Origin: Deltaproteobacteria bacterium
Lineage (GTDB): Bacteria > Bdellovibrionota_C > UBA2361 > SZUA-149 > JADZAE01
Direction of reading: 5' to 3'
Length of the DNA: 36,333 nucleotides
NCBI GenBank assembly: GCA_020852715.1
Contig: JADZAE010000064.1
Span: 1-36,333 of the forward strand
A model generated the notes under the pieces. That model had not been told where the DNA came from and searched no databases. It saw only the letters and a list, made by a program, of their open reading frames with translations. This document shows, piece after piece, positions 7,471 through 15,801 of the stretch; positions within the stretch are counted from its first letter, which is position 1, and each line of letters starts with the position of its first letter. A program made the position numbers and the translations under genes.

Positions 7471-7652
7471 CTCTCTCACTTCAAAGTCCTATCTCTTAAG
7501 CAAATGATACGACCAATGTTGGCTCAAGCAATAAAGGGGATGCTTTTCCAATTTTCTGCCGCTAAAAATAGTCACAGGCTATGATTTTTTATGCCAATCT
7601 GTTAGAGACAGTTCCGGGTGTAAGTAAAAGGTTTTGGAAAGGAGAGCGGACC

Positions 7653-7766
7653 ATGGTTAATTGGTACGTTAACTTCCGCAGTAACCTGATGGTTACGTTT
7701 ATCGTCTTTACGATGTGGATTGGAGGCTACGAAGAATCAGAGGAAGAAGAGGAGGAGGAAGTTTAG
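7653..7766 (+). CDS. 37-residue membrane protein with poly-Glu tail
   Basis: The start at 7653 follows AAAGGAGAG by 5-6 bases, the best ribosome site in this part of the window. An upstream in-frame ATG at 7581 lacks one. The product has a short polar N-terminus (MVNWYVNFRSN), one hydrophobic segment (LMVTFIVFTMWIGG) and a strongly acidic tail (YEESEEEEEEEV). It lies about 180 bases behind the purL-like gene, whose product also ends in an acidic tail. A strong hairpin follows it at 7781. I recognise no family. It may be a small membrane-anchored regulator or a Ca/Mg-binding peptide, which is inference. Confidence 0.6.
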   Translation: MVNWYVNFRSNLMVTFIVFTMWIGGYEESEEEEEEEV

Positions 7767-7780
7767 GCGTGGTTTGGAAA

Positions 7781-7815
7781 GCCGGAATGAGATGGGTTCT
7801 TTCTCTCATTCCGGC
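7781..7815. terminator. Strong 12-bp hairpin between convergent genes
   Basis: GCCGGAATGAGA (7781-7792) pairs perfectly with TCTCATTCCGGC (7804-7815) around an 11-base loop. It sits between the small plus-strand gene and the minus-strand fusion gene, where a bidirectional terminator is expected. Neither side has a true U-run, so termination may be inefficient or factor-assisted. Confidence 0.6.
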
Positions 7816-7866
7816 TAAGAGGATAGCACAGAACAATGGTTAATGCTTACACCTGCAAATTTGGGT

Positions 7867-10095
7867 TTATTGACAAATTTTCAGTAAAGCCGCTTTCAGT
7901 TCTTCTATGCGCCGAACCACGCGTTCATAAGCTTGCTCGGCCGGGCCTTCCGCTATGCAGGCCGATAAATAGAACTTGATTTTTGGTTCGGTGCCGCTGG
8001 GACGAACATAGATGTGCGTATCGTTTTCTAAATTCAGCTCAAGCACTTCTGAACGGGGTAAATTTAAATCAACAGCTAACGATGTTTGGGTGTTGCCAAT
8101 CTTTTCATGCACTACATGGTTAGCGTAATCAACAATATGTTGAATCTTCAGGCCGGCAATTGACTGTGGAGAGTTATTTCTCAGTAGCTCCATTAATTCT
8201 CTGACCTTATTGAGCCCCGGCTGCCCGCTGGGTAAATCGATAGTCATTAAATCCTCTTGCCAAGCTCCATAGCTATCGAATATCTCAATCAAACGTTGAC
8301 AGGCGGTTTTGCCTTGACGGTGTAGTGTATCAATCATTTCTGCGCATTGGCACATAGCGCCGACTCCGTCTTTGTCTCGGACATAAGTGCCATTCAGGTA
8401 GCCAAAGCTTTCTTCTGAACCGAATATGAACGTCGGGGAGTTGCTTTCCTGTTCCCATTTAGTAATCAGATTACCAATATATTTAAATCCGGTTAAGGTA
8501 TTAAACACGCGCACCTCGTTATCCTCGGCAATTTTATCCAAGAGATAAGAAGTAACTATTGTTTTAACGATTGCCGGATTGGCAGGCATAGAGTCGTTTT
8601 CCTTGCGGGCAATTAAGATGTAGTCGAGCAGCAAGACGCCGATTTGATTGCCGTTAAGGATAACATAATCACCTTTGGCTTGGGCGGCGAAAAGGCCCTG
8701 GGCGTAGCTGGGGTTATAGACGGCAATGGCTAGTCTATCGGCGTCAGGATCGGTGGCCATAACTAAATGGGCACGATATTCTGCCGCTTTCTTCAGAGCT
8801 AAATCAAATGCTGATCTATCTTCAGGATTAGGTTTGGCGATTGTTGGAAAATTACCGTCCGGAATTGCCTGCTCGGAGACCACTTCGACATTATTAAAAC
8901 CCCAAGTTGATAAAATGTTCTCGGCGTGAATACCTCCCGTGCCGTGCAGCGGCGTGTACACTATTCGTAATGGTGAAGCTGTTTTTGGATAAAGCTTACA
9001 CTGGCGCACTGCTGTATAGTAATCATTGATTAATGAATCCGGAACAAAACGAATGGAACGTAATTTCTGCCCCTCGACCAGAGAATGAAAACGGACCTGA
9101 GAAAACGCAGTAACCTTATCTACTTCGGCTAAGATAGCTTTGTCATGTGGTGCAACAATCTGACCCCCATCTTCCCAATACACCTTACAGCCATTATATT
9201 CAGGTGGATTGTGACTAGCCGTAATGCAGATGCCGGCAATGCAATGCAAATTACGCACAGCAAATGATAAACAAGGCGTGGTGTTAAGGGTCGGAAAAAT
9301 GTAGGCGCAGATGCCATTAGCGCTTAATACGCAGGCCGCCTCCCTAGCGAACTGTTCAGACGTATGCCGGGAATCGTATGCTATCGCAATCCCACGGGAA
9401 CAAGCACTGCTACCTTGCTTTAGAATGTAATTAGCTAACCCCTGAGTGGCACGACGAATTACATATTTATTGATTCGGTTGAAACCTTGACCGACGATAC
9501 CGCGTAAGCCGCCAGTCCCAAATTCCAGTTGCCGATAAAAAGAATCATACAACAATTCAAAGTTCCGACTCTCAATAAGTTCAATAACTGCTTTTTTATC
9601 GTTAGTGCAAATAGTCGGATCATTAAGCCATAACGTGATACGTTCAATGCAATCATGAATCGAAGAAAACTCGGCACTCGTTAACAGGTTAATAATTTCT
9701 TGATCAATATGTGCCAGCTCCGGATCAGGTAATAAATCGCGCACAGCCGCTATAATTTGGGAAAGGCTGTCGGTTTTAGGGATTACCCGATCGGCTCCTA
9801 AATGTTTGGCGGCTAATAAAAAAGGATCATCTGCGGAGGATTTGAGTAGGCTACCGGAAATTGCAATTATTTTAATATCAGACGATTTTTTTCGTAATAA
9901 AGTTATCGTCTCTAAGCCTTCTTTCTCCGGCATTAGCAAATCGCAAATGACTAAATTATATTTATTTTGTTCAGCTAAATTTAAAGCGACATTACCGTTG
10001 TCGGCCGTGTGCACCGAATAGTTATTGTCCATAAGAACATCGCGGAGCAAACTACGAATTTGTTCCTCATCATCAACAACCAATATTTGATACAT
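7867..10095 (-). CDS. Response-regulator receiver domain fused to phosphoglucomutase/phosphomannomutase
   Basis: This 742-residue protein has two parts. Residues 1-122 are a CheY-like receiver: acidic DDE at 8-10, phospho-acceptor Asp52 in ICDLLMP, AIS at 78-80 and Lys107 in VIPKT. From about 130 it is a complete alpha-D-phosphohexomutase of the PgcA/PGM2 type: EFGTGGLRG at 191-199, phosphoserine loop TASHNP with Ser294, metal-binding DPDADR at 449-454, sugar-specificity loop GSEESFG at 559-565, and phosphate-binding RPSGTEPKIKF near the C-terminus. All catalytic motifs are intact in both parts and no stop or frameshift separates them. The enzyme interconverts hexose 1- and 6-phosphates; the receiver implies control by phosphorelay. 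The start at 10095 lies directly before the receiver's first strand. The gene is divergent from a second phosphoglucomutase. Confidence 0.93.
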   Translation of the reverse strand: MYQILVVDDEEQIRSLLRDVLMDNNYSVHTADNGNVALNLAEQNKYNLVICDLLMPEKEGLETITLLRKKSSDIKIIAISGSLLKSSADDPFLLAAKHLGADRVIPKTDSLSQIIAAVRDLLPDPELAHIDQEIINLLTSAEFSSIHDCIERITLWLNDPTICTNDKKAVIELIESRNFELLYDSFYRQLEFGTGGLRGIVGQGFNRINKYVIRRATQGLANYILKQGSSACSRGIAIAYDSRHTSEQFAREAACVLSANGICAYIFPTLNTTPCLSFAVRNLHCIAGICITASHNPPEYNGCKVYWEDGGQIVAPHDKAILAEVDKVTAFSQVRFHSLVEGQKLRSIRFVPDSLINDYYTAVRQCKLYPKTASPLRIVYTPLHGTGGIHAENILSTWGFNNVEVVSEQAIPDGNFPTIAKPNPEDRSAFDLALKKAAEYRAHLVMATDPDADRLAIAVYNPSYAQGLFAAQAKGDYVILNGNQIGVLLLDYILIARKENDSMPANPAIVKTIVTSYLLDKIAEDNEVRVFNTLTGFKYIGNLITKWEQESNSPTFIFGSEESFGYLNGTYVRDKDGVGAMCQCAEMIDTLHRQGKTACQRLIEIFDSYGAWQEDLMTIDLPSGQPGLNKVRELMELLRNNSPQSIAGLKIQHIVDYANHVVHEKIGNTQTSLAVDLNLPRSEVLELNLENDTHIYVRPSGTEPKIKFYLSACIAEGPAEQAYERVVRRIEELKAALLKICQ

Positions 10096-10281
10096 AAAAA
10101 TTAACGTCCAATTTTATATCATACACAGTAATACGGTCTTAACCACAGGCACAGTAAATGTGCTATCAAATAATATTGGGAAATGTGGCGGCCATCGGAA
10201 AATCTGAGGCTTTAACTAAGGATTCTTCCCCTTGAAAATTTCCTGTTTACTCGCCCAGAGGGCTGGAATAAGCTGCTTGTT

Positions 10282-10301
10282 CTCATGCAATCTAGCATGA
10301 G
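10282..10301. promoter_or_regulatory. 7-bp palindrome in the divergent phosphoglucomutase intergenic region
   Basis: CTCATGC (10282-10288) and GCATGAG (10295-10301) form a perfect inverted repeat with a 6-base spacer, about 60 bases before the pgm start at 10359. It could be an operator for a dimeric regulator or a leader hairpin in the pgm transcript. The intergenic region 10096-10358 shows no gene. Confidence 0.35.
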
Positions 10302-10358
10302 GCTATGTTCGATCACCAAAGTTTAAGCAACTGTCTGCAATTAGTATTTGAGGACTTT

Positions 10359-12002
10359 ATGGAAATTGAAACAATTAAATTTTCTCCTTTTAAGGATCAG
10401 CGTCCAGGAACTTCCGGATTACGGAAAAAGACGAAGTATTTTATGCAAGAGCATTATCTCGAAAGTTTTATCCAGGCGGCGATCAATGCTGTTCGGCTCT
10501 TTAATCAGGGCGATTATTTGCAGGCACCGTTGGTCATTGGCGGAGACGGACGCTACTACAACGATCAGGCAATTCAAAAGATTATTAAAGTCGCTCTGGC
10601 TAATGGCTATCAGCATATTATGGTAGCTTGCACTGGGGTATTAAGCACTCCCGGAACATCGGCTGTCATTCGCACGCAGAAAGCATCCGGCGGATTTTTG
10701 CTCACCGCCAGTCATAATCCCGGCGGCATGGAGCATGACTTTGGAATCAAATACAATATTGCCAATGGTGGCCCCGCCCCGGAAAAGGTGACAGAGGCTA
10801 TTTATGCCCAAAGTAAAGAGTTGACCGAATACAAAGTTGCCACGGTAGCTGATGTCGATATTAATAAAATCGGTGAGACGATGTTCGGCTCGGCGCGAGT
10901 AGAGGTGTTTGATGCTTTGGTCGACTATACTAAAGTATTAGAGAGCCTATTCGATTTTGAGATGTTAGCCGCATTTTTTAAGAATGGTTTTACTATGCGT
11001 TTTGACGCCATGCATGCGGCTACCGGCCCGATAGCTAAACACATAATTGAAAGAATTTTAGGTGCTGCGCCGGGAACCGTTGTTCGTGCCAATCCGTTGC
11101 CGGACTTTGGCGGGTTACATCCTGATCCTAATCAGGTGCATGCCAAAGAGTTAATGGACTTAATGTGGTCAGGTTCGGCCCCTATGTTTGGTGCGGCCAG
11201 TGATGGTGACGGTGATCGTAATATGATTTTGGGGCAGAAGTTTTTTGTTAGCCCCGGTGACTCCTTAGCCGTGATTGCCGATCAGGCGGCTAGCTGTATT
11301 CGCGGTTATAGCAAAGGGTTAAGTGGAGTTGCCCGCTCTATGCCCACCAGTCGTGCTGTGGATCTGGTAGCTAAAGCGCAAGGCCTTTCTTGTTATGAAA
11401 CTCCCACCGGTTGGAAGTATTTTGGCAATTTGATGGATGCCGGGCGCTGCACTGTGTGTGGAGAGGAGAGCTTTGGTACGGGGTCTGATCATGTACGGGA
11501 AAAAGATGGACTTTGGGCAGTGCTTTGTTGGCTCTCGATTTTAGCTAAAACTAAGCTTAGTGTTGCGGAAATCGTCCAGCGGCATTGGCGGAAATACGGA
11601 CGCTATTATTATCAGCGCCATGATCATGAAGGACTAGCGTTGGAGCCGGCCAACGAGGTGATTGCTAAGTTAAGAGCGTCTTTACCGAGCTTAGTCGGGC
11701 AAAAGCTCGGTGCTTTTACAATTAGCGCAGCTGATGATTTTTCTTATACCGATCCGATAGATAGCTCAGTCAGCTCTAAACAGGGTATTAGACTTATTTG
11801 CGGAGAGGATGAGCGCGTAGTGATTCGTCTTTCCGGCACGGGCACCGAAGGTGCTACAATGCGCATATACTACGAACGCTTTTGTGCTCGCTATGAGGGA
11901 GCCAAAGTTGAGGATATGCTTGGCGACACAGTGCGTGCGACTAAAGAGTTACTTAAGATGAAAGAGATGTTTGGCCACGATGAGCCGGATGTTATTACAT
12001 GA
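10359..12002 (+). CDS. pgm: Phosphoglucomutase, alpha-D-glucose phosphate-specific
   Basis: This 547-residue enzyme interconverts glucose 1-phosphate and glucose 6-phosphate. Motifs in order are RPGTSGLRKK at the N-terminus, GGDGRYYN, the phosphoserine loop LLTASHNPGG, metal-binding SDGDGDRN, sugar-binding CGEESFGTGSDH and phosphate-binding RLSGTGTEGATMR. Length and motifs match the long Pgm group (E. coli Pgm type), a different subfamily from the fusion enzyme next door. I chose ATG 10359 because TTGAGGA lies 5-8 bases before it. An in-frame ATG at 10305 has its purine-rich stretch only two bases away and would add 18 unrelated residues. The stop overlaps the photolyase start (ATGA). Confidence 0.95.
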   Translation: MEIETIKFSPFKDQRPGTSGLRKKTKYFMQEHYLESFIQAAINAVRLFNQGDYLQAPLVIGGDGRYYNDQAIQKIIKVALANGYQHIMVACTGVLSTPGTSAVIRTQKASGGFLLTASHNPGGMEHDFGIKYNIANGGPAPEKVTEAIYAQSKELTEYKVATVADVDINKIGETMFGSARVEVFDALVDYTKVLESLFDFEMLAAFFKNGFTMRFDAMHAATGPIAKHIIERILGAAPGTVVRANPLPDFGGLHPDPNQVHAKELMDLMWSGSAPMFGAASDGDGDRNMILGQKFFVSPGDSLAVIADQAASCIRGYSKGLSGVARSMPTSRAVDLVAKAQGLSCYETPTGWKYFGNLMDAGRCTVCGEESFGTGSDHVREKDGLWAVLCWLSILAKTKLSVAEIVQRHWRKYGRYYYQRHDHEGLALEPANEVIAKLRASLPSLVGQKLGAFTISAADDFSYTDPIDSSVSSKQGIRLICGEDERVVIRLSGTGTEGATMRIYYERFCARYEGAKVEDMLGDTVRATKELLKMKEMFGHDEPDVIT

Positions 12003-13458
12003 GCTGTTGTTTAGTGCCGGCAAAGGGAAAATCGGAAGTTGCGGTTATTTGGTTTCGTAATGATTTAAGACTAGAGGATAATCTGGCACTGACGGCTGCC
12101 CTAAAGGAAGCCAAGCATATTATATCTATAGTCAGGATAACCGCCGCTGGCCAATAGGAGCGGCAAGCCGCTGTTATCTCGAACACAGTTTACGGGCGCT
12201 AAGTCAGTCGTTAAAGCAAATAGGTATCAACTTGGTGCTGCGTGCTGGTAACGCGGCTACGGAATTAAGCGAGGTCTGCCAGCAAGCAAATGCTCAAAGT
12301 GTTTATTGTGCGCGAAGCTTTGACACCGACGGTATTGTTGAGGAGCTGGAAGTTAGCCGCTCTTTAGTTAAGCTTGGAGTTGAGCTGAAAAGATTCAATA
12401 GTACTTTGCTTTTCGATCCGGAGGAGATCAGCAACAAATCTCATAAGCCTTATAAAGTATTTGGGGCGTTTTATCGCGAAATAAATAAGCATACCCCCCC
12501 GAGCTATATGTGCTGCCCCTAAGCGCGCTTCAGCATTGGCGCGCAGCATTAAATCACTCAAACTTACGGAGTTTAGGCTGAGCCCAAATAAAAAGTGGGT
12601 CAAAACGATACTTACTAACTGGGCATTTGGGGAGATCAATGCACAAAAGCAGGCAAAAAAGTTTATAAAAAACTGACTCAGGGCCTATGTGGTTAATCGC
12701 GACTTCCCCGCAGCCGGAGAGACATCTCGGTTGTCTGTGGCGCTTGCCTTTGGGGAGCTAAGTGTGAACTGGTTTTGGCGCGAACTAAAAAAATGCCAGT
12801 GCCCGGATAAGGAGATGTTTATGCGCCAGCTTATTTGGCGAGAGTTCTCTTATCATTTGCTTTTCCACTTTCCCCTGACCAGCGATTTTCCGCTAGGTCC
12901 TAAATTCCTCAATTTCCCCTGGCAAAAAACAAAGCTCATTTGCGAGCTTGGCAAAAAGGGCAAACCGGTTATCCCTTGGTGGATGCCGGTATGCGCGAAC
13001 TATGGGCTAGCGGCTACATGCACAATCGCGTGCGCATGATAGTCGCTTCTTTTTTAACTAAAGATTTACTGATTCCCTGGCAGGAAGGAGCACAATGGTT
13101 TTGGGACACCTTACTGGATGCCGATATCGCCAATAATACTATGGGTTGGCAGTGGACAAGCGGCTGCGGTGCCGATGCTGCTCCTTATATTCGTGTTTTT
13201 AATACTGTATTACAAAGTGAGAAGTTCGACAAAGAGGGACATTATATCCGTTTGTGGGTGCCGGAGCTGGCAGCAATGCCGGCGAAATGGATTCACCAGC
13301 CCTGGCTGGCACCATCCGCTTTGCTAAAAGAGAATAGTGTTTACCTAGGGAAAATCTATCCTCGGCCAATAGTTGACCACAATAGCTGCAAAACTCGGGC
13401 GCTGCTAGCCTACGATAAAATAAAAAAGATGAACCTAAAAAAAAACAGATTTTTTTAG
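11999..13458 (+). pseudogene. phr: Deoxyribodipyrimidine photolyase, multiply frameshifted
   Basis: The ATG overlaps the pgm stop (ATGA). The first piece, VAVIWFRNDLRLEDNLAL, is the photolyase N-terminus. The last piece holds the FAD-binding core: YPLVDAGMRELWASGYMHNR, VRMIVASFLTKDLLIPW and GWQWTSGCGADAAPYIRVFN. The pieces lie in different frames. Shifts occur near 12120, in the C7 run at 12494-12500, near 12575, and at the A6 run near 12924-12929. An in-frame TGA at 12674-12676 falls where Arg (CGA) would fit. The intact enzyme would use light to repair cyclobutane pyrimidine dimers. With at least four indels plus a stop it cannot be functional. The last codons run into an inverted repeat. 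Confidence 0.93.
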
Positions 13459-13461
13459 GTT
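13432..13461. repeat. AT-rich inverted repeat family B, minimal copy
   Basis: AACCTAAAAAAA (13432-13443) pairs with TTTTTTTAGGTT (13450-13461). It overlaps the last codons and stop of the photolyase remnant. The same arm sequence borders larger copies at 15602-15750 and 22412-22485. On either strand the structure would also act as a terminator. Confidence 0.65.
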
Positions 13462-13483
13462 AATAAAACGGCTACCTCCGGTC

Positions 13484-13836
13484 CTGAGTCTTATACACAA
13501 GTTCATCAAATGCGTTACTTTATAGCAGCACGCGTAAGCGCCATCGGCTTATGAAGATGCCGCGTGCGCTATGAAACGCGTGGCATGATCTGGAGGCTGC
13601 AGGCCGGAAGATCTGACGCGCCGAGGCTGAAAATGCCAGCTTCGGTATGCGGCAAAGCCGCCAAATGCCGCGTGCCTGTTCAGCGCAGGCGACTCACTTT
13701 GTCCGCTTCACTTCCAAAGATGGGTCGCGTTCCACAGGCGCTGGTAAAATTATATACCGCCGTGGCGGCACCGCCGAGAGTGTTGCCGAAATGTATCACC
13801 AAGCCACCCTTTGACGGACTAGTGTATTAGTTACAG
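13484..13836 (+). mobile_element. Tn5-end-like MITE, copy B (353 bp)
   Basis: The left end, CTGAGTCTTATACACAAGT (13484-13502), matches the Tn5/IS50 outside end as I recall it in 18 of 19 positions. The right end (13818-13836, ACTAGTGTATTAGTTACAG) is a decayed inverse copy. Inside is a hairpin GCGACTCA...TGGGTCGC (13689-13728) and the conserved CGTGGCGGCACCGCCGAGAG core. The body is very similar by eye to copy C in inverse orientation. There is no transposase. No 9-bp target duplication is evident. It lies 25 bases behind the photolyase remnant. Confidence 0.85.
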
Positions 13837-13867
13837 GCGGACAGAAGCAGCCTTGAGTCTTGCCTCC

Positions 13868-13873
13868 TATAAT
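13868..13873 (+). promoter_or_regulatory. Possible -10 element (TATAAT)
   Basis: A perfect TATAAT lies between MITE copy B and the glycosidase gene at 14014. No good -35 hexamer is found 16-18 bases upstream, and the resulting leader would be about 130 bases. The rest of 13837-14013 shows nothing else. Confidence 0.25.
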
Positions 13874-14013
13874 ACTGAATCCTATGCTTAGAGAAGGCAA
13901 AACCAGCCGCCTTACCCCATGGAGAGATAGAAAAGTGATGCACAAATCTTGTCTTTGTGGCAGTCATTAACCCGTTCTTTTAATTACACGTCTTATTTGG
14001 CTTAGGGAGTGCT

Positions 14014-15036
14014 ATGCATATGAAAGGTAAAGTGAGATATCTGCTAGTTTTTGCTTTTTGCATGTTTTTTACATTATTCGGTTGTAGCTCCAGTGATTTG
14101 GAGAGACTGACGGCCAGTTTTTCCGATCCCGATCCTAAGTCGATCAATAAAGCGCAGACTGGGGTGAATAACTTTTTTGTCTATAATGAATTTGGTTCCA
14201 TGGATGCGCAGTATGCCGATATTAAAAATACCCTTGGCTTAAAATATGTTCGCGTCTTGTTTGCCTGGACTGATGATGTTCAGCGTAATCCCAACGATCA
14301 GGCATTTGTCGGTTTTTATGATGAGATAGTGAGCAAGGTGCCCGCCGGAGTCGATATTTTGATAGTCGTTGCTCATACCCCAAGTTGGATGACTAATTCG
14401 GCTAACTGGATAAGCGGAAACCCGCGGCGCACTTTCGTTGATCGTTGGCTCAAGCCTCTGCTTAAACGCTATGCCGGCAATCCGCGCATTGTTGGCTGGG
14501 AAATATGGAATGAACCGGATTTAACTGTTGTTCCTTCTGATAGTGCTTTGGGCTTAGAGCAGGCCGAGAACTATTATGAGCTGTTACAAATGGGCGCCTC
14601 GGCGGTGCGAACCTATGATCCGGGTAAAAAAGTTGTTATTGCCGCTACGGAGTCAATTAACCAAAAATATCCTAATAATTTAAACTACAATAAACGCTTA
14701 GATCAGCTAGGGGCGACGGCCATAACAGATGTATGGAATATTCACTATTATTCTAAAAACTACGATACTGTGGTTGTTTCCGGTGGTATTTCGGATTTCT
14801 TAAATGGCTTAGGTCTTCCTATTTGGATTACAGAGTCTGGTCGGAAAGAGCCCGTTGGTCAGCTTGATTATGTACAGCGCGCTTGGCCGTTTTTGCAGCA
14901 GGAGGTATCGAGTATAGAACGATTTTACTACTATGAGTATGCTTCCCCGTCGCCACTTGCTGAAAATTTTGGCTTAAGAACTACGGATGCGGCTAATCCT
15001 ATTTCTGATCTTTATGTTTGGCTGAGGTCTAATTAG
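14014..15036 (+). CDS. Lipoprotein glycoside hydrolase of the (beta/alpha)8 GH-A clan
   Basis: This 340-residue protein begins with a basic N-terminus, a hydrophobic stretch and a lipobox LFGC with Cys24, so it should be a membrane-anchored lipoprotein. The body looks like a GH5/GH39-type beta-glycosidase: the acid/base region GWEIWNEPD (Glu167) and the nucleophile region LPIWITESG (Glu274) are both present with correct spacing, plus HTPSWM and WNIHYY. The substrate cannot be read from sequence; a beta-linked polysaccharide such as biofilm or plant-type glycan is plausible. AGGGAG lies 4 bases before ATG 14014 and 10 before ATG 14020, so either could be used. It is convergent with a small minus-strand gene. 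Confidence 0.8.
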   Translation: MHMKGKVRYLLVFAFCMFFTLFGCSSSDLERLTASFSDPDPKSINKAQTGVNNFFVYNEFGSMDAQYADIKNTLGLKYVRVLFAWTDDVQRNPNDQAFVGFYDEIVSKVPAGVDILIVVAHTPSWMTNSANWISGNPRRTFVDRWLKPLLKRYAGNPRIVGWEIWNEPDLTVVPSDSALGLEQAENYYELLQMGASAVRTYDPGKKVVIAATESINQKYPNNLNYNKRLDQLGATAITDVWNIHYYSKNYDTVVVSGGISDFLNGLGLPIWITESGRKEPVGQLDYVQRAWPFLQQEVSSIERFYYYEYASPSPLAENFGLRTTDAANPISDLYVWLRSN

Positions 15037-15048
15037 TCAGACATTAGC

Positions 15049-15089
15049 CACGGGGCCACATCAATGCTGTTTAGAATGCGGGCTCCGTG
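15049..15089. terminator. Hairpin between convergent genes
   Basis: CACGGGGCC (15049-15057) pairs imperfectly with GGGCTCCGTG (15080-15089), leaving a loop of about 22 bases. A T-rich stretch follows on the plus strand. It lies between the glycosidase stop and the end of the minus-strand small gene. Confidence 0.45.
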
Positions 15090-15104
15090 TTGTTCGATGT
15101 TGTT

Positions 15105-15416
15105 TTAGATGATTACACTTAAGCGCTGATTGTTGGCTTGGTTCTGGGCTGCCTGATCTTCTTCATCGGCAAGTGAGTTTTGTTTCTGCTGTTCAATCTC
15201 CTGGGCGCGCCTTGATGCTTCTAGTAGCTGTGCCTTCTCCAGTTGAACTAAAGCTTCGCTTGATAACTCAATTTGATCAACCAGCGGCGTGTAGCTGTCT
15301 TCGCTGCTCGCATCAGCCTGTAGATCAGCATTACTGGAAACTGTTACTTCCAGAGTCGTATTCTGAGTTACTTCTGTAGGCTGATCAATTACTGGTGAAA
15401 TTTTATCTATGGCCAT
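15105..15416 (-). CDS. Small acidic Gln-rich hypothetical protein
   Basis: This 103-residue protein has a Ser/Thr-rich, probably disordered N-terminal half. A predicted helix follows (VDQIELSSEALVQLEKAQLL and on), with many Gln and Glu residues and coiled-coil character. The motif VxxIELSSEA resembles the V(E/T)LSxEA segment in FlgM-like and flagellum-associated small proteins, but that is weak evidence. AAAGGA lies 4-5 bases before the ATG, so translation is well supported. There is no signal peptide or transmembrane segment. Function unknown. Confidence 0.6.
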   Translation of the reverse strand: MAIDKISPVIDQPTEVTQNTTLEVTVSSNADLQADASSEDSYTPLVDQIELSSEALVQLEKAQLLEASRRAQEIEQQKQNSLADEEDQAAQNQANNQRLSVII

Positions 15417-15436
15417 AATTTCCTTTCTCCAACGCT

Positions 15437-15601
15437 GTATTGAGCTTTACCTCCAGCGCCCTCCGCTAGAGCGACGCTGGGGAGCAAAATAACTTTCAAG
15501 TCCTTGATGCGGCTCCCATTCTAACTTAGGTTTGCCAGCAAGGCTATAAGGATATGGAGTATGTAGCTAGATTGTTGCCTTTAGGTAGAGATTATTCAGA
15601 T
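15437..15601. other. Intergenic DNA upstream of the small hypothetical gene
   Basis: This is the leader region of the minus-strand small gene. It holds one hairpin, CCAGCG/CGCTGG (15453-15458 with 15475-15480). No gene or clear promoter was recognised. Confidence 0.35.
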
Positions 15602-15750
15602 AAACCTAAAAAATCAGTTGCGGCGATAGAAAGCCGCAAAAAATAAAAAATCGCGCCTACTTACCTTAGAATTTGAAAATCACCAACGGGTGGCACGATT
15701 TTTTATTTTTTTGAGGGCTACCTAAAGAGAATGACTGAGTTTTTTAGGTT
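15602..15750. repeat. AT-rich inverted repeat family B, full copy with nested arms
   Basis: The outer arms, AAACCTAAAAAATCAG (near 15602-15617) and its near-inverse (15734-15750), enclose an inner pair of 20-base arms with one mismatch (15638-15657 and 15692-15711: A6-T-A6-TCG-type sequence). The inner arm and the adjoining GGGCTACCT recur in inverse orientation at 22436-22467. It may be a small palindromic mobile element, or a terminator for the minus-strand gene at 15802. Confidence 0.7.
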
Positions 15751-15768
15751 TAGTAAAACGGCGAGTAA

Positions 15769-15783
15769 CCGTTCACGACTTTT
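15769..15783 (-). repeat. 15-nt motif AAAAGTCGTGAACGG, copy 2
   Basis: This is an exact inverse match of 3808-3822. It sits between repeat family B and the stop of the DUF6178-like gene. Confidence 0.5.
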
Positions 15784-15801
15784 GCTTGCCTCCCCAGGCA
15801 C

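Noticed and set aside
13564..13830. 88-codon open frame inside MITE copy B
   Set aside because: It lies wholly inside the repeat, in a different frame from the conserved peptide shared by the copies, and has no ribosome site.
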